NCBI GenBank assembly: GCA_007922305.1
Contig: ML677334.1
Location: 24,349,074 to 24,413,073 of the forward strand
Source of the DNA: Dermatemys mawii
Taxonomy: Eukaryota; Chordata; Testudines; Dermatemydidae
Length of the DNA: 64,000 nucleotides
Direction: 5' to 3'
In this document: positions 41,800 through 54,345 of the stretch, piece by piece
Layout of the letters: the number at the start of each line of letters is the position of its first letter
Numbering within the stretch: the stretch's first letter is position 1
Translations under genes and position numbers: made by a program
The notes under the pieces: generated by a model
What the model was told of the DNA's origin: nothing
Seen by the model: only the letters and a program-made list of their open reading frames with translations
The model's database searches: none

Positions 41800-42862
41800 A
41801 ACATGTCAAGAGTGGCAGTGGAGTTATCTCTTAAACTACAAAGGCAAGAGAAGTTTGTCATTGATCTGGCCATGAGTAGTAGCTACGACACGAGATTGCT
41901 TGTGGCATTCATGGACGTGCTGTCCACAGTGAAACACCGCTTTTGGGCTCAGGAAACAAGCACTGAGTGGTGGGATCACATCATCATACAAGTTTGGGAT
42001 GATGAGCAGTGGCTGCAGAACTTTTGGATGAGGAAAGCCACATTCATGGGACTGCATGATGAGCTTGCCCCAGCCCTGCAGCACAAGGACACAAGAATGA
42101 GAGCTGCTCTGTCGTTGGAGAAGTGTATGGCAATTGCACTGTAGAAGCTGGCTACTCCAGACTGCTACCAATTGGTAGCAACCAGTTCGGAGCAGGAAAG
42201 TTGACCATTGGACTTGTGTTGACGGAAGTGTGCAGGGCCATTAATGGCATCCTGCTCCAAAAGACCATGACTCTGGGAAATACATGTGACATTGCGGATG
42301 GCTTTGCACAAATGCACTTCCCTAATTGCAGAGGGGCAACTGATGGCACGCATATTCCAATTCTGGCACTAGACCATCTAGCCTGAGTATATTAATCAGA
42401 AGGGATATTTCTTCATGGTTCTCCAGGCACTTGTGGAGCACCGTGGGCGTTTCACGGACATTAATGCAGGCTGGTCCAGAAAGGTGCATGAACCACGCAT
42501 CTTTCGGAACACTTGGCCTGTTCAGGAAGCTGCAAGCAGGGACTTGCTTCCCAGATCAGAAGATCGCTGCAGGGGAAGTCAAAATGCCCATTGTAATCCT
42601 GGGAAACCCTGCCTACTCCTTAATGCTGTGGCTTATGAAGCCATAGACGGGGAACCTTGATAGCAGCAAGGAGTGGTTCAACAGCAGGCAGAGCAAGTGC
42701 AGAATGACTGTTGAGTGTGCTTTTGGCTCTTTAAAGGCCTGCTGGTGCTGCCTATAAGGGAGGCTGGACCTGGCCAATGACAATATTCCTATGCTGATAA
42801 CTGCATGCTGTACGCTCAATAATATTTGTGAAGGGAAGGGTGAAAGCTTCATTCAGGACTAG
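41800..42862 (+). pseudogene. PIF/Harbinger transposase (HARBI1-like), broken
   Basis: DDE-type transposase related to HARBI1. Seen in pieces: WDDEQWLQNFWMRKATFMGL and MRAALSLEKCMAIAL, then a stop (42142-42144) where the family has Trp. After a frame change come SNQFGAGKLTIGLVLTEVCR, the first catalytic Asp in GATDGTHIPIL, then VLQALVEHRGRFTDINAGWS with the second Asp. Another frame shift follows near 42510 (resuming GLFRKLQAGTCFPDQK and MPIVILGNPAYSLMLWLMKP), and near 42690-42720 is CRMTVECAF with the third acidic residue (Glu). Further stops interrupt it (e.g. near 42383). All DDE positions survive as codons, but the reading frame is destroyed. Confidence 0.92.
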
Positions 42863-43489
42863 ACTGCTGAGGCTCAGTGTATTGAGGCTGAATTTGAACA
42901 TCCAGAGACCAGGGCTATCAGAGGGGCTGAGTGGCCATAAGGATCAGGGATGCCTTGATGCAGGAATTTGAAGCTGAAAGCCACTAATATTTGTTGCTAT
43001 GCTCAGGAGTGCAGTGTTTGTAATGCAAGGAGGTGATTGTGACTGGTGCACACGATGCACTATGAAGGTTTAAGAAAATTGTGTGTTGCTTTGCAGGGCT
43101 TTGTTTGCTTTCAAACCAAAATAACTATTTTATTAAAAAACAACAACCGGAGGAGAGCAACAAACAAACAACTGCATCAGCACTAGCGGGGGATGGGAGA
43201 AGGGAGAGTCCCAGGAGGAGGTGGGATCCTGGGGCAGTTAAAGATTTATGTATGTCCCAGTATCATATGCAGCCTTGTCCTTTGGAGTACAGTGCAGCGG
43301 GGACTGTTCTTCAGCAGGGCTAAACTGCAGAGGGATGAGAGTTGAGTTCTGTGGTTACTGGGAGTCTGCAGGGCTGGACTGTGATGGGGCAGGAGTGGAA
43401 TGCAGCGGGTGCAGACTGGAGCTAGGAGGTTAATAAGAGCATGTCGATGGTATCTGCAGTGTGCATAGGAAAGAGTATTACGACAGTGG

Positions 43490-43675
43490 TTGCAAGGGAG
43501 GGTGGGTGTGGAGCTGCTCAGTTTGCAGTGCTAGTAGCACCTGGAATGTGTCCGCTTGGTACTCCATAACATTTAAGAGGTGCTCTGTGGCTTTGTTCTG
43601 GCACGCCACAGTCTCCTTTTGGTCCCTCTTCTCACTCTCCTGCCGCTCCTTTAGTTCTTGTTTTTCAGCTGCAGA
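43490..43675 (-). pseudogene. Harbinger Myb/SANT-like partner gene, C-terminal part
   Basis: The minus strand reads HSAAEKQELKERQESEKRDQ, KETVACQNKATEHLLNVMEY and QADTFQVLLALQTEQLHTH, then a stop. This charged coiled-coil tail resembles the end of Myb/SANT-like DNA-binding proteins that PIF/Harbinger transposons encode next to the transposase. It is cut at the LTR-like insertion junction (43680) and continues only as fragments beyond 45070. Confidence 0.75.
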
Positions 43676-43679
43676 GTGC

Positions 43680-45069
43680 CGTGACGGGTTGGATCACAGA
43701 AACCACCTTAGGGTTGCCAACTGATGTGCCAAGACTACTTCTGCCCCTGCTTCCTTGCCCTGTCAGCTTGGATCTCCAGAGCCCTGCCTGGTTTGAGCCA
43801 GACCCATTATCCTGCTGCAAACCCAGACCCAGATCTGAACCACAACCGCTAACAGCCGTAGGCTTACCTGGAAGCAGCTTAAGAAATGTTTCTGTTTTTG
43901 ACACTTAGGTGCTCAACTCCCAATGGGGTCCAAACCCCAAATAAATTTGTTTTATCCTGTATAAAGTTTATACAGGGTAAACTTATAGATTGTTCACCCT
44001 CCATAACACTGAGAGAGAGAAATGCACAGCTGTTTGCCCCTCCTCCCACAGAACTAATACGTATACCAGGTTAATAAGGAAAAAGTGATTTTATTAAGTA
44101 CAGAAAGTAGGATTTAAGTGGTTCCAAGTAGTAACAGACAGAACAAAATGAATTACCAAATAAAATAAAATAAAACACACAAATCTGTCTCTGTTACAGA
44201 TAAAACCTCATCCTCAGTGATGTTTTAGTAGGCTTCCTTTTACAGACTAGTCTGGGTCAAGCAATCACTCTCACCCCCTGTAGTTACTGTCCTTTCTTTC
44301 AGTGTTTTCAGGTATCCTTGTAGGGTTGAGAGGCTCTCTTAAGCCAGCTGAAGACAAAATAGAGGGGTTTCCTAGGGATCTTTATAGACTTTCTCTTTTG
44401 GGTGGACACTCCTCCCTTCTACTGTGTAGAATCCAGTCTCAAAATGAAGTTTTGGAGTCACATGGGCAAGTCACATGTCCCTGCATGACTGAGTTTCTTA
44501 CCAGCCAAGCCACATTCCTGGGAAAGCTAAGATGTGGATTGACATCCCCAAGTTTATTGTTGGCTTAAATGGTTCTTGACTGGGCACTTATTGAGAATAG
44601 TCTTTTCTCAGAAAGCTGACAATACTTTTACTAAGGCTACTTAGAAATCAAGCAAGTACACAGCCAATGTTCATAACTTTGAAGACAAAAATGATACTTG
44701 CGTACAAATAGGAGGAATGTATCCAGTCATCAAGCTGGGGTGCGCGAGACCCCGGCACCACCGCTGATCCCGCCTGGGAGACCAACGATATCCCGGGTGG
44801 GCTATTTTAGTACCGCCGAAATGCCACCATGGAAAAGAGAAGCTTTCACTTTCCGTGGTGGCATTTCGGCGGACATACCCCTGAGGGGCCGTGTGACTGT
44901 TTCCTCGGCGAGAAGGGGCCACCGAGGAAAAAGTTTGAAGACCCCTGCAGTAGATCATAACCTTTACAGAGATATGTTACATGGCATATGTAGCATAAGA
45001 CATATTTGTTATGTCATACATACATTTATAACCATATCCCTATAAAGCCTTATGGGGTGCACCGTCACA
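43680..45069. mobile_element. LTR-like element, 1.39 kb, with 5-bp target duplication
   Basis: Ends 'cgtgacgggttggatcaca' and 'gcaccgtcaca' are short inverted termini (TGTGACGG...CCGTCACA with the first base changed). The flanks 'agtgc' at 43675-43679 and 45070-45074 are identical. The interior has 'ccaaataaatttg', an inverted 'tataaagtttata' and 'gtgattttattaagtacag'. No retroviral coding. I recognise the sequence as a solo-LTR-like repeat frequent in turtles. A fold-back element (44728-44947) is nested inside it. Confidence 0.85.
44728..44947. mobile_element. GC-rich fold-back element nested in the LTR
   Basis: Core stem: 44813-44835 and 44850-44872 are inverted copies over 23 bp with one mismatch (arm begins 'ccgccgaaatgccaccat'). 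Outer parts include 'gtgcgcgagaccccggcac' and 'ctcggcgagaaggggccacc'. Flanked by 'cagt' on both sides (44724-44727, 44948-44951), perhaps a short target duplication. The right edge 'aaaaagtttgaagacccctg' looks like a hAT-type terminus in reverse. Confidence 0.75.
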
Positions 45070-45394
45070 AGTGCATCATGAAATCACGCAGAAAGTCTTT
45101 AGTTTTTTGTGGCTGCTTACTAATTCTGTGCAGCCATTTAGCCAGCAATAACAAATGGAAGGTGGGGCTTCCAAGGTCATCTCTGTGACTCCAAAATCAA
45201 AATTTTACAGGAGCAGTATGGTTTGCAACACAGAGACCACTGATTCAGTGATTTAAAACACAGCCACTATTCACATACCTGTCACTAACTGGCTGACCCC
45301 AGGCAAGCACACATGAGCCAAAATGGTGAGTAACCGTACGGTAGTGGAAATCAGTGTTCCAGGACTGCAGTGTATGCTGGGTATGTAGCTCTTG

Positions 45395-45480
45395 GAAAGT
45401 GTCTCCCATTTGGTCCATGGTGGAGCTCGTTTGCGATTCCGGGATTGCATGGTCACCTGTGCTGCTGAGCTCGCCATGCT
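45395..45480 (-). pseudogene. Harbinger Myb/SANT-like partner gene, N-terminal part
   Basis: The minus strand reads MASSAAQVTMQSRNRKRAPP then WTK, the start of the Myb/SANT-like protein (basic NRKRAP followed by the first conserved Trp). After WTK the expected helix sequence is lost, which suggests an internal deletion. The ORF in this frame goes on for 45 residues without family resemblance. Its leader reaches toward the right terminus of the transposon, as expected. Confidence 0.7.
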
Positions 45481-45816
45481 GACTAAACAGGAAATGAAAT
45501 TCAAAAGTTCTTGGGGCTTTTCCTGTCTACTTGGCTAGTGTATTGGAGTTGAAAGCGCTGTCCAGAGCGGTCACATTGGAGCACTCTGGGATAGCTCCCA
45601 GAGGCCAATATCATCAAATTGTGTTTACGCTACCTCATATTCAACACAGGAAGGTTGATTTTTAGCGCTAATCCCCTTGCCGGGGAGGAGTACATCAGTC
45701 AATTTTAAAAGTCCTTTTAGTTGACGGAACGGGGTTGGTTGTGTAGACGTATTGAGTATAATATCGACCTAACCTGGCTAAATTCGATCTAATCTCATAG
45801 TGTAGATGAGGGCTAA

Positions 45817-48800
45817 GTCTCCATTAAGCTTGTCTATAATTTTCTGATTTCAAGTTATTTCTGTTTGTTGAGAAAGTGATTTGTAAAGAGAGGCCTTTTT
45901 AATGTATGTTTAGCGTCTGCCTGATTCAGTGGTGCCACAAGCAACTGTGTAGATGTTCATTGGTAGTTCATTGTGATGTCACAAGCAATGATTTTGTGGA
46001 GTTATCATTATGAACATATCATTCAAGAGGAAGTGGAGTGTCATTATGAAGGGGGAAAAGTTTCCACGCACACCAAATATCAGAGGTGGATACACCATAG
46101 ACATATTCCATCAATTCTTTTATGGGCTGTTCTAAGTAGACCTAGCTTCATTAAGCCTGATTGTTTTCTCATTTACACTGGTTTCAGTGCTGTTACTACT
46201 GATTTACACAGGCGTATATGAGAGGAGAGTAATGCTCATTATATATAATCTATTCTCTTTCTGTACATATCACTTCCATAAGCAATAAGCTATGTTGGAG
46301 GGATACTGTATTTTTTATGTAATAAAGAATTGATATACAAATACACGACACAGATATATGATTTTCATTGCCTTATGCGTGTGCCTCCTGAAGACATCTA
46401 GGTCAAATCAACTTTGTTAGGCTTAATATGCCTTGATACAGTGCTCACATGGGGTTGCATCAATTCCATTTCTAATAGTGAGAGTTTCTGGAGCTTAGTA
46501 TTTACTAGAAATGCCAGGAGAGGTTTTAGAGAGTGGACACTCATGAAACTGGATTACATGCTATGGTATGATACGAAAATGTATACAAATTTTATATTGC
46601 ACATAAGTCTCTCATCCCTTATTGAGTATTAATTGCCCCAGAAGAATGTCTATTTTCTTTTCAAGAATATGAAAAGATAAAACATCTATAGAAATTGATG
46701 CTCTATGGACTTATAACACCCAGACCCCTAAGAACTTAGAAAGCATGAGTAAATATATTCCAATTACAGACAATGCAGGTAATGGGTTTATGGTACTTAG
46801 AGGGTTGGATCTGTTCTCTGACAGCCTGCAGACATTAGGAGCCCCTCATGACTGCCTGAAATGTAGGCATTATGGAGTGATTTTTACTTTACTGCCTTTT
46901 CCATCAGATCATCCCCTTCCTTTCACACACAAGGTTAATTCACTTCTTGATCACATTATTTCCTCGCTGCTCTTTGACAATATAAAAATTCTGAGTGGAC
47001 AGCTCAATCCCTCTTCCATCTCAGATTTGATTGTTATGGTATTGCCTGGCGTCCCTCAGAGGCCTCCAGCCGCCTTTGCTGCACTTTATGACACTTAAAT
47101 GGCTGGGCTACAATTTCTCCATCTATTCACGAAATGCTGTTAATAACTCATTTCCAAAGAGGCCCTTCTTTATGTCTTGGCATTAAAGGATTTTTTATTA
47201 GGTGCCAGGATAGGTGACACACAGCCCCAGTAACCAAAGAGTTAATTAATCTGTTGAAATTTATTGCCTTTTATACTGCACTCAGTGTGACAGTCCCTAA
47301 GAGAAACAGATACTATATTTACACCCTAGCTGAAATATTCAGTAATATAGTCTGCATACTGACCCACTCTATCAGTGTATAGCTTTTGCTGGAATACCCA
47401 TTAATCAACTAAGATGGATTTGTGTAATCGGTCTTCTTTCTTATTCCGAGATTCCAATAAATATTGAAATAATAATTTATTGATTATCCTGCAATATAAA
47501 TGTGTAGTAAAGGCACCCAAGATATTTGCATGGTAATGCATTTTGAAAGCTCTTGGCATTCTTTGGGTATGAGAGAGAGAGGCTGTAACACTGGCTAGTT
47601 ATGATGGCATTACTTCAGTACACCAAATTTAATGTTATCATGTGCAGAGGTCCTTTAAGGTAGCTCTTGAGCTCTGGTGAGGCATAAACTGTAATGGGGT
47701 ACTGTTATCCTTCTCTTAAAGCAGTATATTAACAGTAAAGTTATACTGCCTGATTGACCAAGAATTTGAATACTAGCAAACCCAAGGGCATATGGCTGTG
47801 TCTCTGTATGTACACCAGTCCTTTCAACTCTTCTCGTGCCAAGTGTTTATCAAAAGAAGTATTTGCCTAATTATTTCTAGAAAGGAGAGTGCTCTATCAC
47901 TATTAGGCTGCCTGCTACATTAATTGCCTACCTTATAAGATACAACTCTGTATAACATACACAGCGCACGGGGTGAGATTTTGTGATGTGCACAGAAAGC
48001 AGAGTTTGAGAGGGTGGGATGGGGTTCGTGGGGAGGAGGGAGCAACTGTAGCTTTATGCCATGCAGCTTTGTGCTGCCTGGAGTCTCTGGGCTGGGTCCA
48101 AAACAGCCCCCTGCATTTGTTACAGCAGCTGTGGGCACTGCTCTAATTTATGGCAGCCTTTTCTGGGGTGTCTATGGTATGCAGTGTACCTCATAATCTC
48201 CATAGTACTGAGCTTTAAGGATCCTCTCCTGACCCATTCTACTCATGGTATACCTCTTATGTTAAGGCTTGGTTAGGAGGCAATACAGGGCTGCTTATGT
48301 TGGCCTTACACTGCTCACACTGAGGAATTCTCCCCTGGCTCCTTGTGACTCATTTTTGGGCCTGATTCACCACTTGTGGGTGGGAGTCAGGACAGAAGCC
48401 AGAGTCAGCTCCTTAGCTCTTATATGAGTGCCTTCTGGAGGGAGAAGTTCTGTATATTGGTTTACATGGCTAAGTCCCATTGCCATTTATAGCCTTGTGG
48501 TGTATATTATAATGTGGCAATACAAGATACAAATTATTTTTTTTCAAACTACTGTTTCAGCTATTTAGGGCTGAGTGAACCAGTTTGAATAAAATAAGAA
48601 CCAGCCCAAACCTTTGTCACTCCTTAGAACAATCACCTTTTGAATACAAAACCAAACCATTTTTTTTAAGGTTTGAGAAAGTTTACTTAATACACTCTCT
48701 CTCTCTTCTTCTTCTACTTTTTGCATACTTTTATGCTAGTGGGACCAGAAGATCTATAAATATAAAATCAGCAAGGCCTGTGGTATTTCTGCCAGAATAA

Positions 48801-51800
48801 AAGCAGGAAACTCTGAAAATTTTATGACCTGACTGAGCAAGATTTCTAAATAGTTTTTAGAAGCATTTAGCTGCTAATACTACTTAAAATTAATGCAGTG
48901 CTTTACATTTGCAAAGACCTGTGTTTTTCCAGATAGCTGAACAGAAATTACGCCTCATGATTTTCTATCAATCCTCAGTGATTGTAAGGGTTATGGTGCT
49001 TTCTAGAGGAGCCAGCGAAGAGTAAAATCACTATTCCAGCAAGAGAAGTTCTGTTTCCTAAGGAATTAGAAGAACCAATAAGTTCATGCTGACAGTTGAC
49101 ATTCACCTGTTGGCATTATATGAGTTTGTGCAAGTACTTTGGTAGCCCTACCTCGAAAAGTCAGTTCTAATTGCTCAGTTGCCGAGGAGACTCTAATTTC
49201 ACAGAACGTATTGCCCGACTGAGAGAAATATATTTCTCCGGTATGTACTATATCTCCTCCTGACTAGTCACTTACAATTACCATGCTTCTGTGGTGGATG
49301 TTGTATGGAAAATGTTGTTGTTTTCCTTATGCTGTCCCTTAACATGTAAGGAAACTCTGTGTGGACATTGCTGTGAGTCATTCTAAGATGACTGCTATAG
49401 AGTAAGTAACATATTGTGTGCTCTCTCCTGGAGATTTATATTTGCTTTTTCTTTCTTGTTGTTTTATCACAAATCAAAGTCAAACAGCTTGAATGTATGT
49501 TTTGCTCTTTGTGTATGAAAAACTTTACCCTTGCCTGCAGACCCTCTGAGAGATCCCTTAAAACCATCATGCCAACTATATGTTCAGTCCACTAGATCAT
49601 GCTGTCTCTTTACCATCACCAACAGCATCACACAATGTGGTTTGTTGCAAAGTGCAGCAATCCTTAGTTGAATTCAGTCACAAGTGGTTTATGCAGCACA
49701 TTTCAAGTCTCCATAACAATTTGTCATAGTTTTGGGTAACTGCCTGTGATCAGGATAACTGAGGTATAGATAAAATTGTACTGCACAGGATTTGTTTTCT
49801 AGTGCCTTGCTGATAAGGTTAACCAGATGGTGAAGTATAATAATCTAGGCAATACAATAGATCATCACTAAAGTGACAGGAGAGGAGAAGGAGAGGATGG
49901 TTTTTTAGTTAGTTTTCCTGAGCCAGAAATTGAAAAAAAATAACCCCCACCCTTTTCCCCATTTCTTTATACAGCATGGAATTCCATGGAAGGCTAAACC
50001 TGTTGGTTGTATTTTTTCTGTAATGGATCATCAGTCACCCATTTGCTATGCATTTTTATAAGGGGTGTGTGGGTCTTCCATACCTTATGCTATACCATCC
50101 AGTTCACAATCAGAAATCTTATGAACCTTGGAAAAGGCAAATACTTTGGATTTCAAAATTGAATAATTTTTCTTGCACAGTATTTTATGCTAATTACTAT
50201 ATAAACCACTTCATGTGATGTTCCTTTTACATCATGGCCCTATAAGACAGTCTCTTAAATCAACCACTGTCAAAAGATCACAGAATTAAGCAGCTTTGCA
50301 GAGTGACCTGGCTATTAACCTACAAATGTACCATCTTATGGATGGAAAGCATTTATTTTTGGACTTGATTGCTAACAATCAGGAATAGAGGCTTTATGGC
50401 AGAATGATTATAGTGATGATAAAAATGTCAACGTGTTCAAGAGTATCCAGTGGGAGCTATCATCATGTATAGTAAGTCCTCAGTTGTGGGGGTTTTTTAG
50501 GCACTAGTCTTCCAAAAGACTATACAAGTTAATGCCAAGTGATCACAAATATGTCACAAGCTACATGTTACACAATAAGTATGCAACAACAATCAGAAGT
50601 TACACTGCATTACTGAAGTAGTATAGAGATGATTACCTTTGAGCGGTATAGGGACTGAATGGTATATCTTTCTCCTGTTTTAGGGCAATGGGATTTTGCT
50701 ATTGATTCAATGACTGATTTATAATAATGTTGAAGATCATGAGATTGGCAACTTTTCAGAGCAGCAGCCTTGTCTTAGGATGAGTTTGTACAACGTATAG
50801 CACTATGGGATCCTGATTTTGATTGCTATTTCAATAAAATTTGTAAGTGATAAATAACAATAGGGATGTAAATCTTTATAGAGGCAAGTGATAGGAAGGT
50901 TTTGGCTACTTGGAGGCATTGTCAGGTTGGGCACTTATCACTGGAGATGTATGAAGATTTGATTAGATAAGAGGAGTGGGAGCAACTGTGGATGGAGTGT
51001 GTGAGGGAGAATTTTGGCAGCTAGTAGGGATGTTGGTTTTGGAAGCTTTTAATGTGGAAGGTGTTGGATTGTTTTAGCAATTGTCCTGTCTGTACATGCT
51101 GGATATGCTAGTGGGTCAGTGAGTCATTAGAAGGGCTGAAAAACAGGATGTCCTAACAAAAGCGAGACATTCCATGGACCAGAAATGTTAATTTGAGTGA
51201 GCAGCATCATAGGCTATACAAAATGTATACTCATGCCACATTCCTTATACAGACTATGCCAATGCAGCCATTTGATTGGATTACATTGTATTTCATGAAA
51301 CACTCATTATCTGATCAGCAATGCAAACATAGCTAGGAATTTGTGGCACAATGCCAACAGCTACTAATGTTTTATGGTAACAGTAGTGGAAATAATTACA
51401 GTGTTAAGATCCCCTGCACTTGCCTCCTCCACCTCCAAAAAAAATCTCAAAACAACAACTAAAAAAATCTGATCAAATGATGTATAGAAATTTTCCAGTG
51501 TGCCTGGCCTGATCTTTTGTCTTTCAGGAAATTCCTTGGAATCCCAGTTTCCCTAGTCCTCAGCACTCAACATATACATTTTTACATCTCTCCACCTTCT
51601 AAGACCTCCACTGATTTTAAACAGAGTTACACTAGCACAAAGCTAGAGTAACTCATCAGTGAACCAGGCCCTCATATTTTAAAACTGTTGGAATGCTTGT
51701 TTATATCTGTCTTCCCATGATCATAGATAGATTTGGAATTAATTTTGCCAAATTAAATCTTTGTAGATTTGCTTTATGTTATGGATAGACATTTCAACTA

Positions 51801-52442
51801 TTGCATTTATTTTTTTCAGAATCAGCAAACCATCTCTTCTTAAATTAAGCACTGCATAGCTAGCTTTCATGTGGCCAGTTTTTAATTTAATAAGTTTATT
51901 GCAGGGTATCTTTTGCTCATTCTCTGCAAAAATGTCGAAGTCTTTTCTTGTGTTTAAACTCCAAAACCTAAATTAAAATATCTATCGTTATAACCTCAAC
52001 CCATTGTAATCCCTCAAAGATCTATGCAATCACTGGGCAATTTCTTGGCTCGTGTCCTCAAAACCATCTGCTGCATAGGAATTTTTATCTAGGCTGATTC
52101 CTGCACCCTAGCTAAGACCTCTGTGGATTTGTTTTTAGGGCAAAATCTTCCTGTTAGATCTATAGCAGAAATGATATTTTATCCTTCTTTTAGTGTGGAA
52201 ATAGCCCTTATGTGGATGCATGCATACCCCAAATAGGCACCAGCTGAGCATATTTGTGTTGAGTCAAGAGTGTTATGGGCAGGGAGGGGAGAGGAGAAAG
52301 GTTCTTTTCTTAGCCAAAAAGTGTAATTTTGCTTCATTGTGTTAAAAATCCTACCATCCTAACTCTGACTTAAATGAAGGTTATGTTAGGCTAAAAAAAA
52401 TAATAATTACATCACTGAGGTGGATTAACTAGTAGACAACAG
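45817..52442. other. Intergenic, repeat-poor, no gene recognised
   Basis: About 6.6 kb AT-rich DNA with few recognisable repeats. 46745-47098 holds a 117-codon plus-strand ORF without family resemblance. The surrounding segment (about 46700-47450) looks like slowly evolving non-coding DNA rather than a gene. A low-complexity 'ccaacccaacc'-type stretch comes later, at 53240-53285. Confidence 0.55.
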
Positions 52443-52709
52443 CCAGGGCTGGCTCCAGGCACCAGCGCTCTAAGCACGTGCCTAGGGCAGCAAGTTGTCA
52501 GAGCGGCAGCCAGGCTGTCTTTGGCGACATTTCGGTGGGTGGTCCACGGCTGGCGCGGTGGCATATTAGCAGCAGGTATGACAAGCCCGTGGGACCTGTG
52601 GACCTCTCGCAGAAATGCCGCCAAATCCACGGCAGCCACGGACCTCCCGCAGGAGTGCCGTGGAACGTCCGTGCTTGGGGAGGAAAAAACCTTAGAGACG
52701 CCCCTGACA
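52443..52709. mobile_element. GC-rich MITE ('ggctccaggcaccagcgct' type)
   Basis: Left 'cagggctggctccaggcacc' and right 'gagacgcccctg' are the degraded termini (CAGGGGCGGCTCCAGG type) of a palindromic MITE abundant in turtles. The interior carries 'ggcgacatttcggtgggtgg' and 'agaaatgccgccaaatccac', i.e. the inverted GCC-GAAAT-GCC theme. ORFs on both strands (up to 113 codons) are shadows of the palindrome. Confidence 0.8.
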
Positions 52710-54260
52710 ACAGCTACCTCAGATGTAAAGTATGTAAGGAGATAGATGGTCATTTACAAATACAGCCTTGACATAAATAAGTGTAACTCTTTCTGAAGTC
52801 AGTGGGAGCTGTCCCTTTTTATGCCAGGGTGAGTTTGGCCTCTGTCTGTGTAGCCATGCTACATTAATTTCATTTGGATCTTCCCCAGAGGTTATGTTTC
52901 TTTACAAGCCGCATGTTATGGTTGGCAACTTGTGACAGGTACAGTCTGACTCCTGTATGTTTTATGTAAAATCCCAGGAAATTGCATCCATGCTTTTCAC
53001 ATCAGGATGCCAAAATGTCAAAAGGCACCTCTCAGCATAAAACCACTTAGAAATACAAAAGAAAAGTTCTTGGCATCATCCCTTGATAATGCAGACCTTG
53101 CTGAGGAGCCATCTGAGGAAATCTGTCTGTCAATCATTGTTCAGTAACATATGTGAGGGAGAACTAGGTAACATTTTCATATCTTAAATGTTTCATGTTG
53201 CTTCCATGTAATGGTGCGTATGGCATGGCTGTCAATCAACCAAAAAAACCCAACCCAACCAGAAAACAACCCAAACACCCAACCTGGGTCTGACATTTGC
53301 CATCAGCTTTCATTATGCCACTATCCACTTGCATAAACTTAGAAGTGAGTAAATTGTGGGAAATTATTTGTGAATCTTTAGGCAATTTCTAAACAGAATA
53401 TCACTTCCGCTGTGTTTGCATCCCTTTTTTTATTTGTTTTTGCAGACATTTGTGTGAGCAAACTTTTTGTTCACCCAAAGTGGTTTTCAGGCTTAAGATA
53501 GGTCACTAAACAACCTTTACAATGTCAAAATGTCCCATTTTGATATTTTTGGAACAAAACTTTTCAGTCTTTCTGTTTACAATAATGTGTTTCAATTTTT
53601 AAATTATTGCATTATATTATGAATTAAAAATAAAGCTCAAAATTGAAACGTTTTGATTGAGTGAAACAAATTTTTAAAAATGTATTTTTGTACAAAATTT
53701 CAAAATGTTCATGTTTTGTTCCAGATCGGAATGAAAACAGAATTTCTCAAAATCCTTCATGAAACAGAATGTCAGAACTCTTCCCCGCTGAATATTCTGA
53801 TCCACATTTCACAGGTAGCAAATCTGAGACATAGAAAGGTATTATACAAGGAAGTTCATCCCCCAAAGTCACAGATCTCCTGATTCCCAGGCCTATGTTA
53901 CTCCAAGACCATAACAAACAAAAAATAGTCTAAAGCATGAAGTCCAGGTTCTCGCTAACTGCTCCCTGGAGGGTCCTCTGCACTCTAGAAAGGGCAAGGA
54001 GAGGTTGACATCTTTTTGTGTCAATTAGCAGAACTGGCTAGTTGAACAAGGGGGAGTGTGGTGCATCCCTTCAATGGTAGCACTATGCATAGGGCAAGAT
54101 GCACAACAAGGAACTACAGGGGGAGGTATTTTGACTCCTTGAAGAAGAATGCTTCAGGATGCTCCCTCCAAGTTTGTACAGCTCCACAATACCCTCACCC
54201 CTTTACGAAACAAGGCTGTTCCTGTTTCCTGTACCATACGCTGGGAAGTAACATGAGCTA
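52710..54260. other. Intergenic, minor repeats only
   Basis: Contains an old repeat piece near 52783-52850 ('tctgaagtcagtgggagctg'), an A/C-rich low-complexity patch at 53240-53285, and MIR-like 'acaggtagcaaatctgagac' near 53810-53890. No gene seen. Confidence 0.55.
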
Positions 54261-54269
54261 TTTTGAAGT

Positions 54270-54345
54270 AGTTCTATGGCCTAGGTTATACAGAAGGTCA
54301 GACTGGATGATCACAATGGTCCCTTCTGGCCTTGGAATGTCTGAA
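54270..54345 (+). mobile_element. CR1 3'-end fragment
   Basis: 'ggtcagactggatgatcaca' and 'tggtcccttctggccttgga' match the 3' region of another CR1 subfamily. Only the last part is recognisable, and it lacks the terminal tandem. Confidence 0.7.

Larger units (their letters stand above)
41425..45813. mobile_element. PIF/Harbinger DNA transposon, two-gene type, 4.4 kb, decayed
   Basis: Left end 'gggtatgactgcaatga', right end 'catagtgtagatgagggc'. Both sides are flanked by TAA (41422-41424 and 45814-45816), the TWA target duplication typical of PIF/Harbinger. The termini are only partly complementary now. It carries a transposase pseudogene on the plus strand (about 41800-42862) and, convergently on the minus strand, remains of a Myb/SANT-like gene (5' end near 45480, 3' part near 43490-43675). 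The Myb-like part is split by an LTR-like insertion (43680-45069). Confidence 0.9.

Noticed and set aside
46745..47098. 117-codon plus-strand ORF considered as an exon
   Set aside because: No family resemblance, no convincing flanking splice sites, no partner exons. Kept only as possible conserved non-coding DNA.
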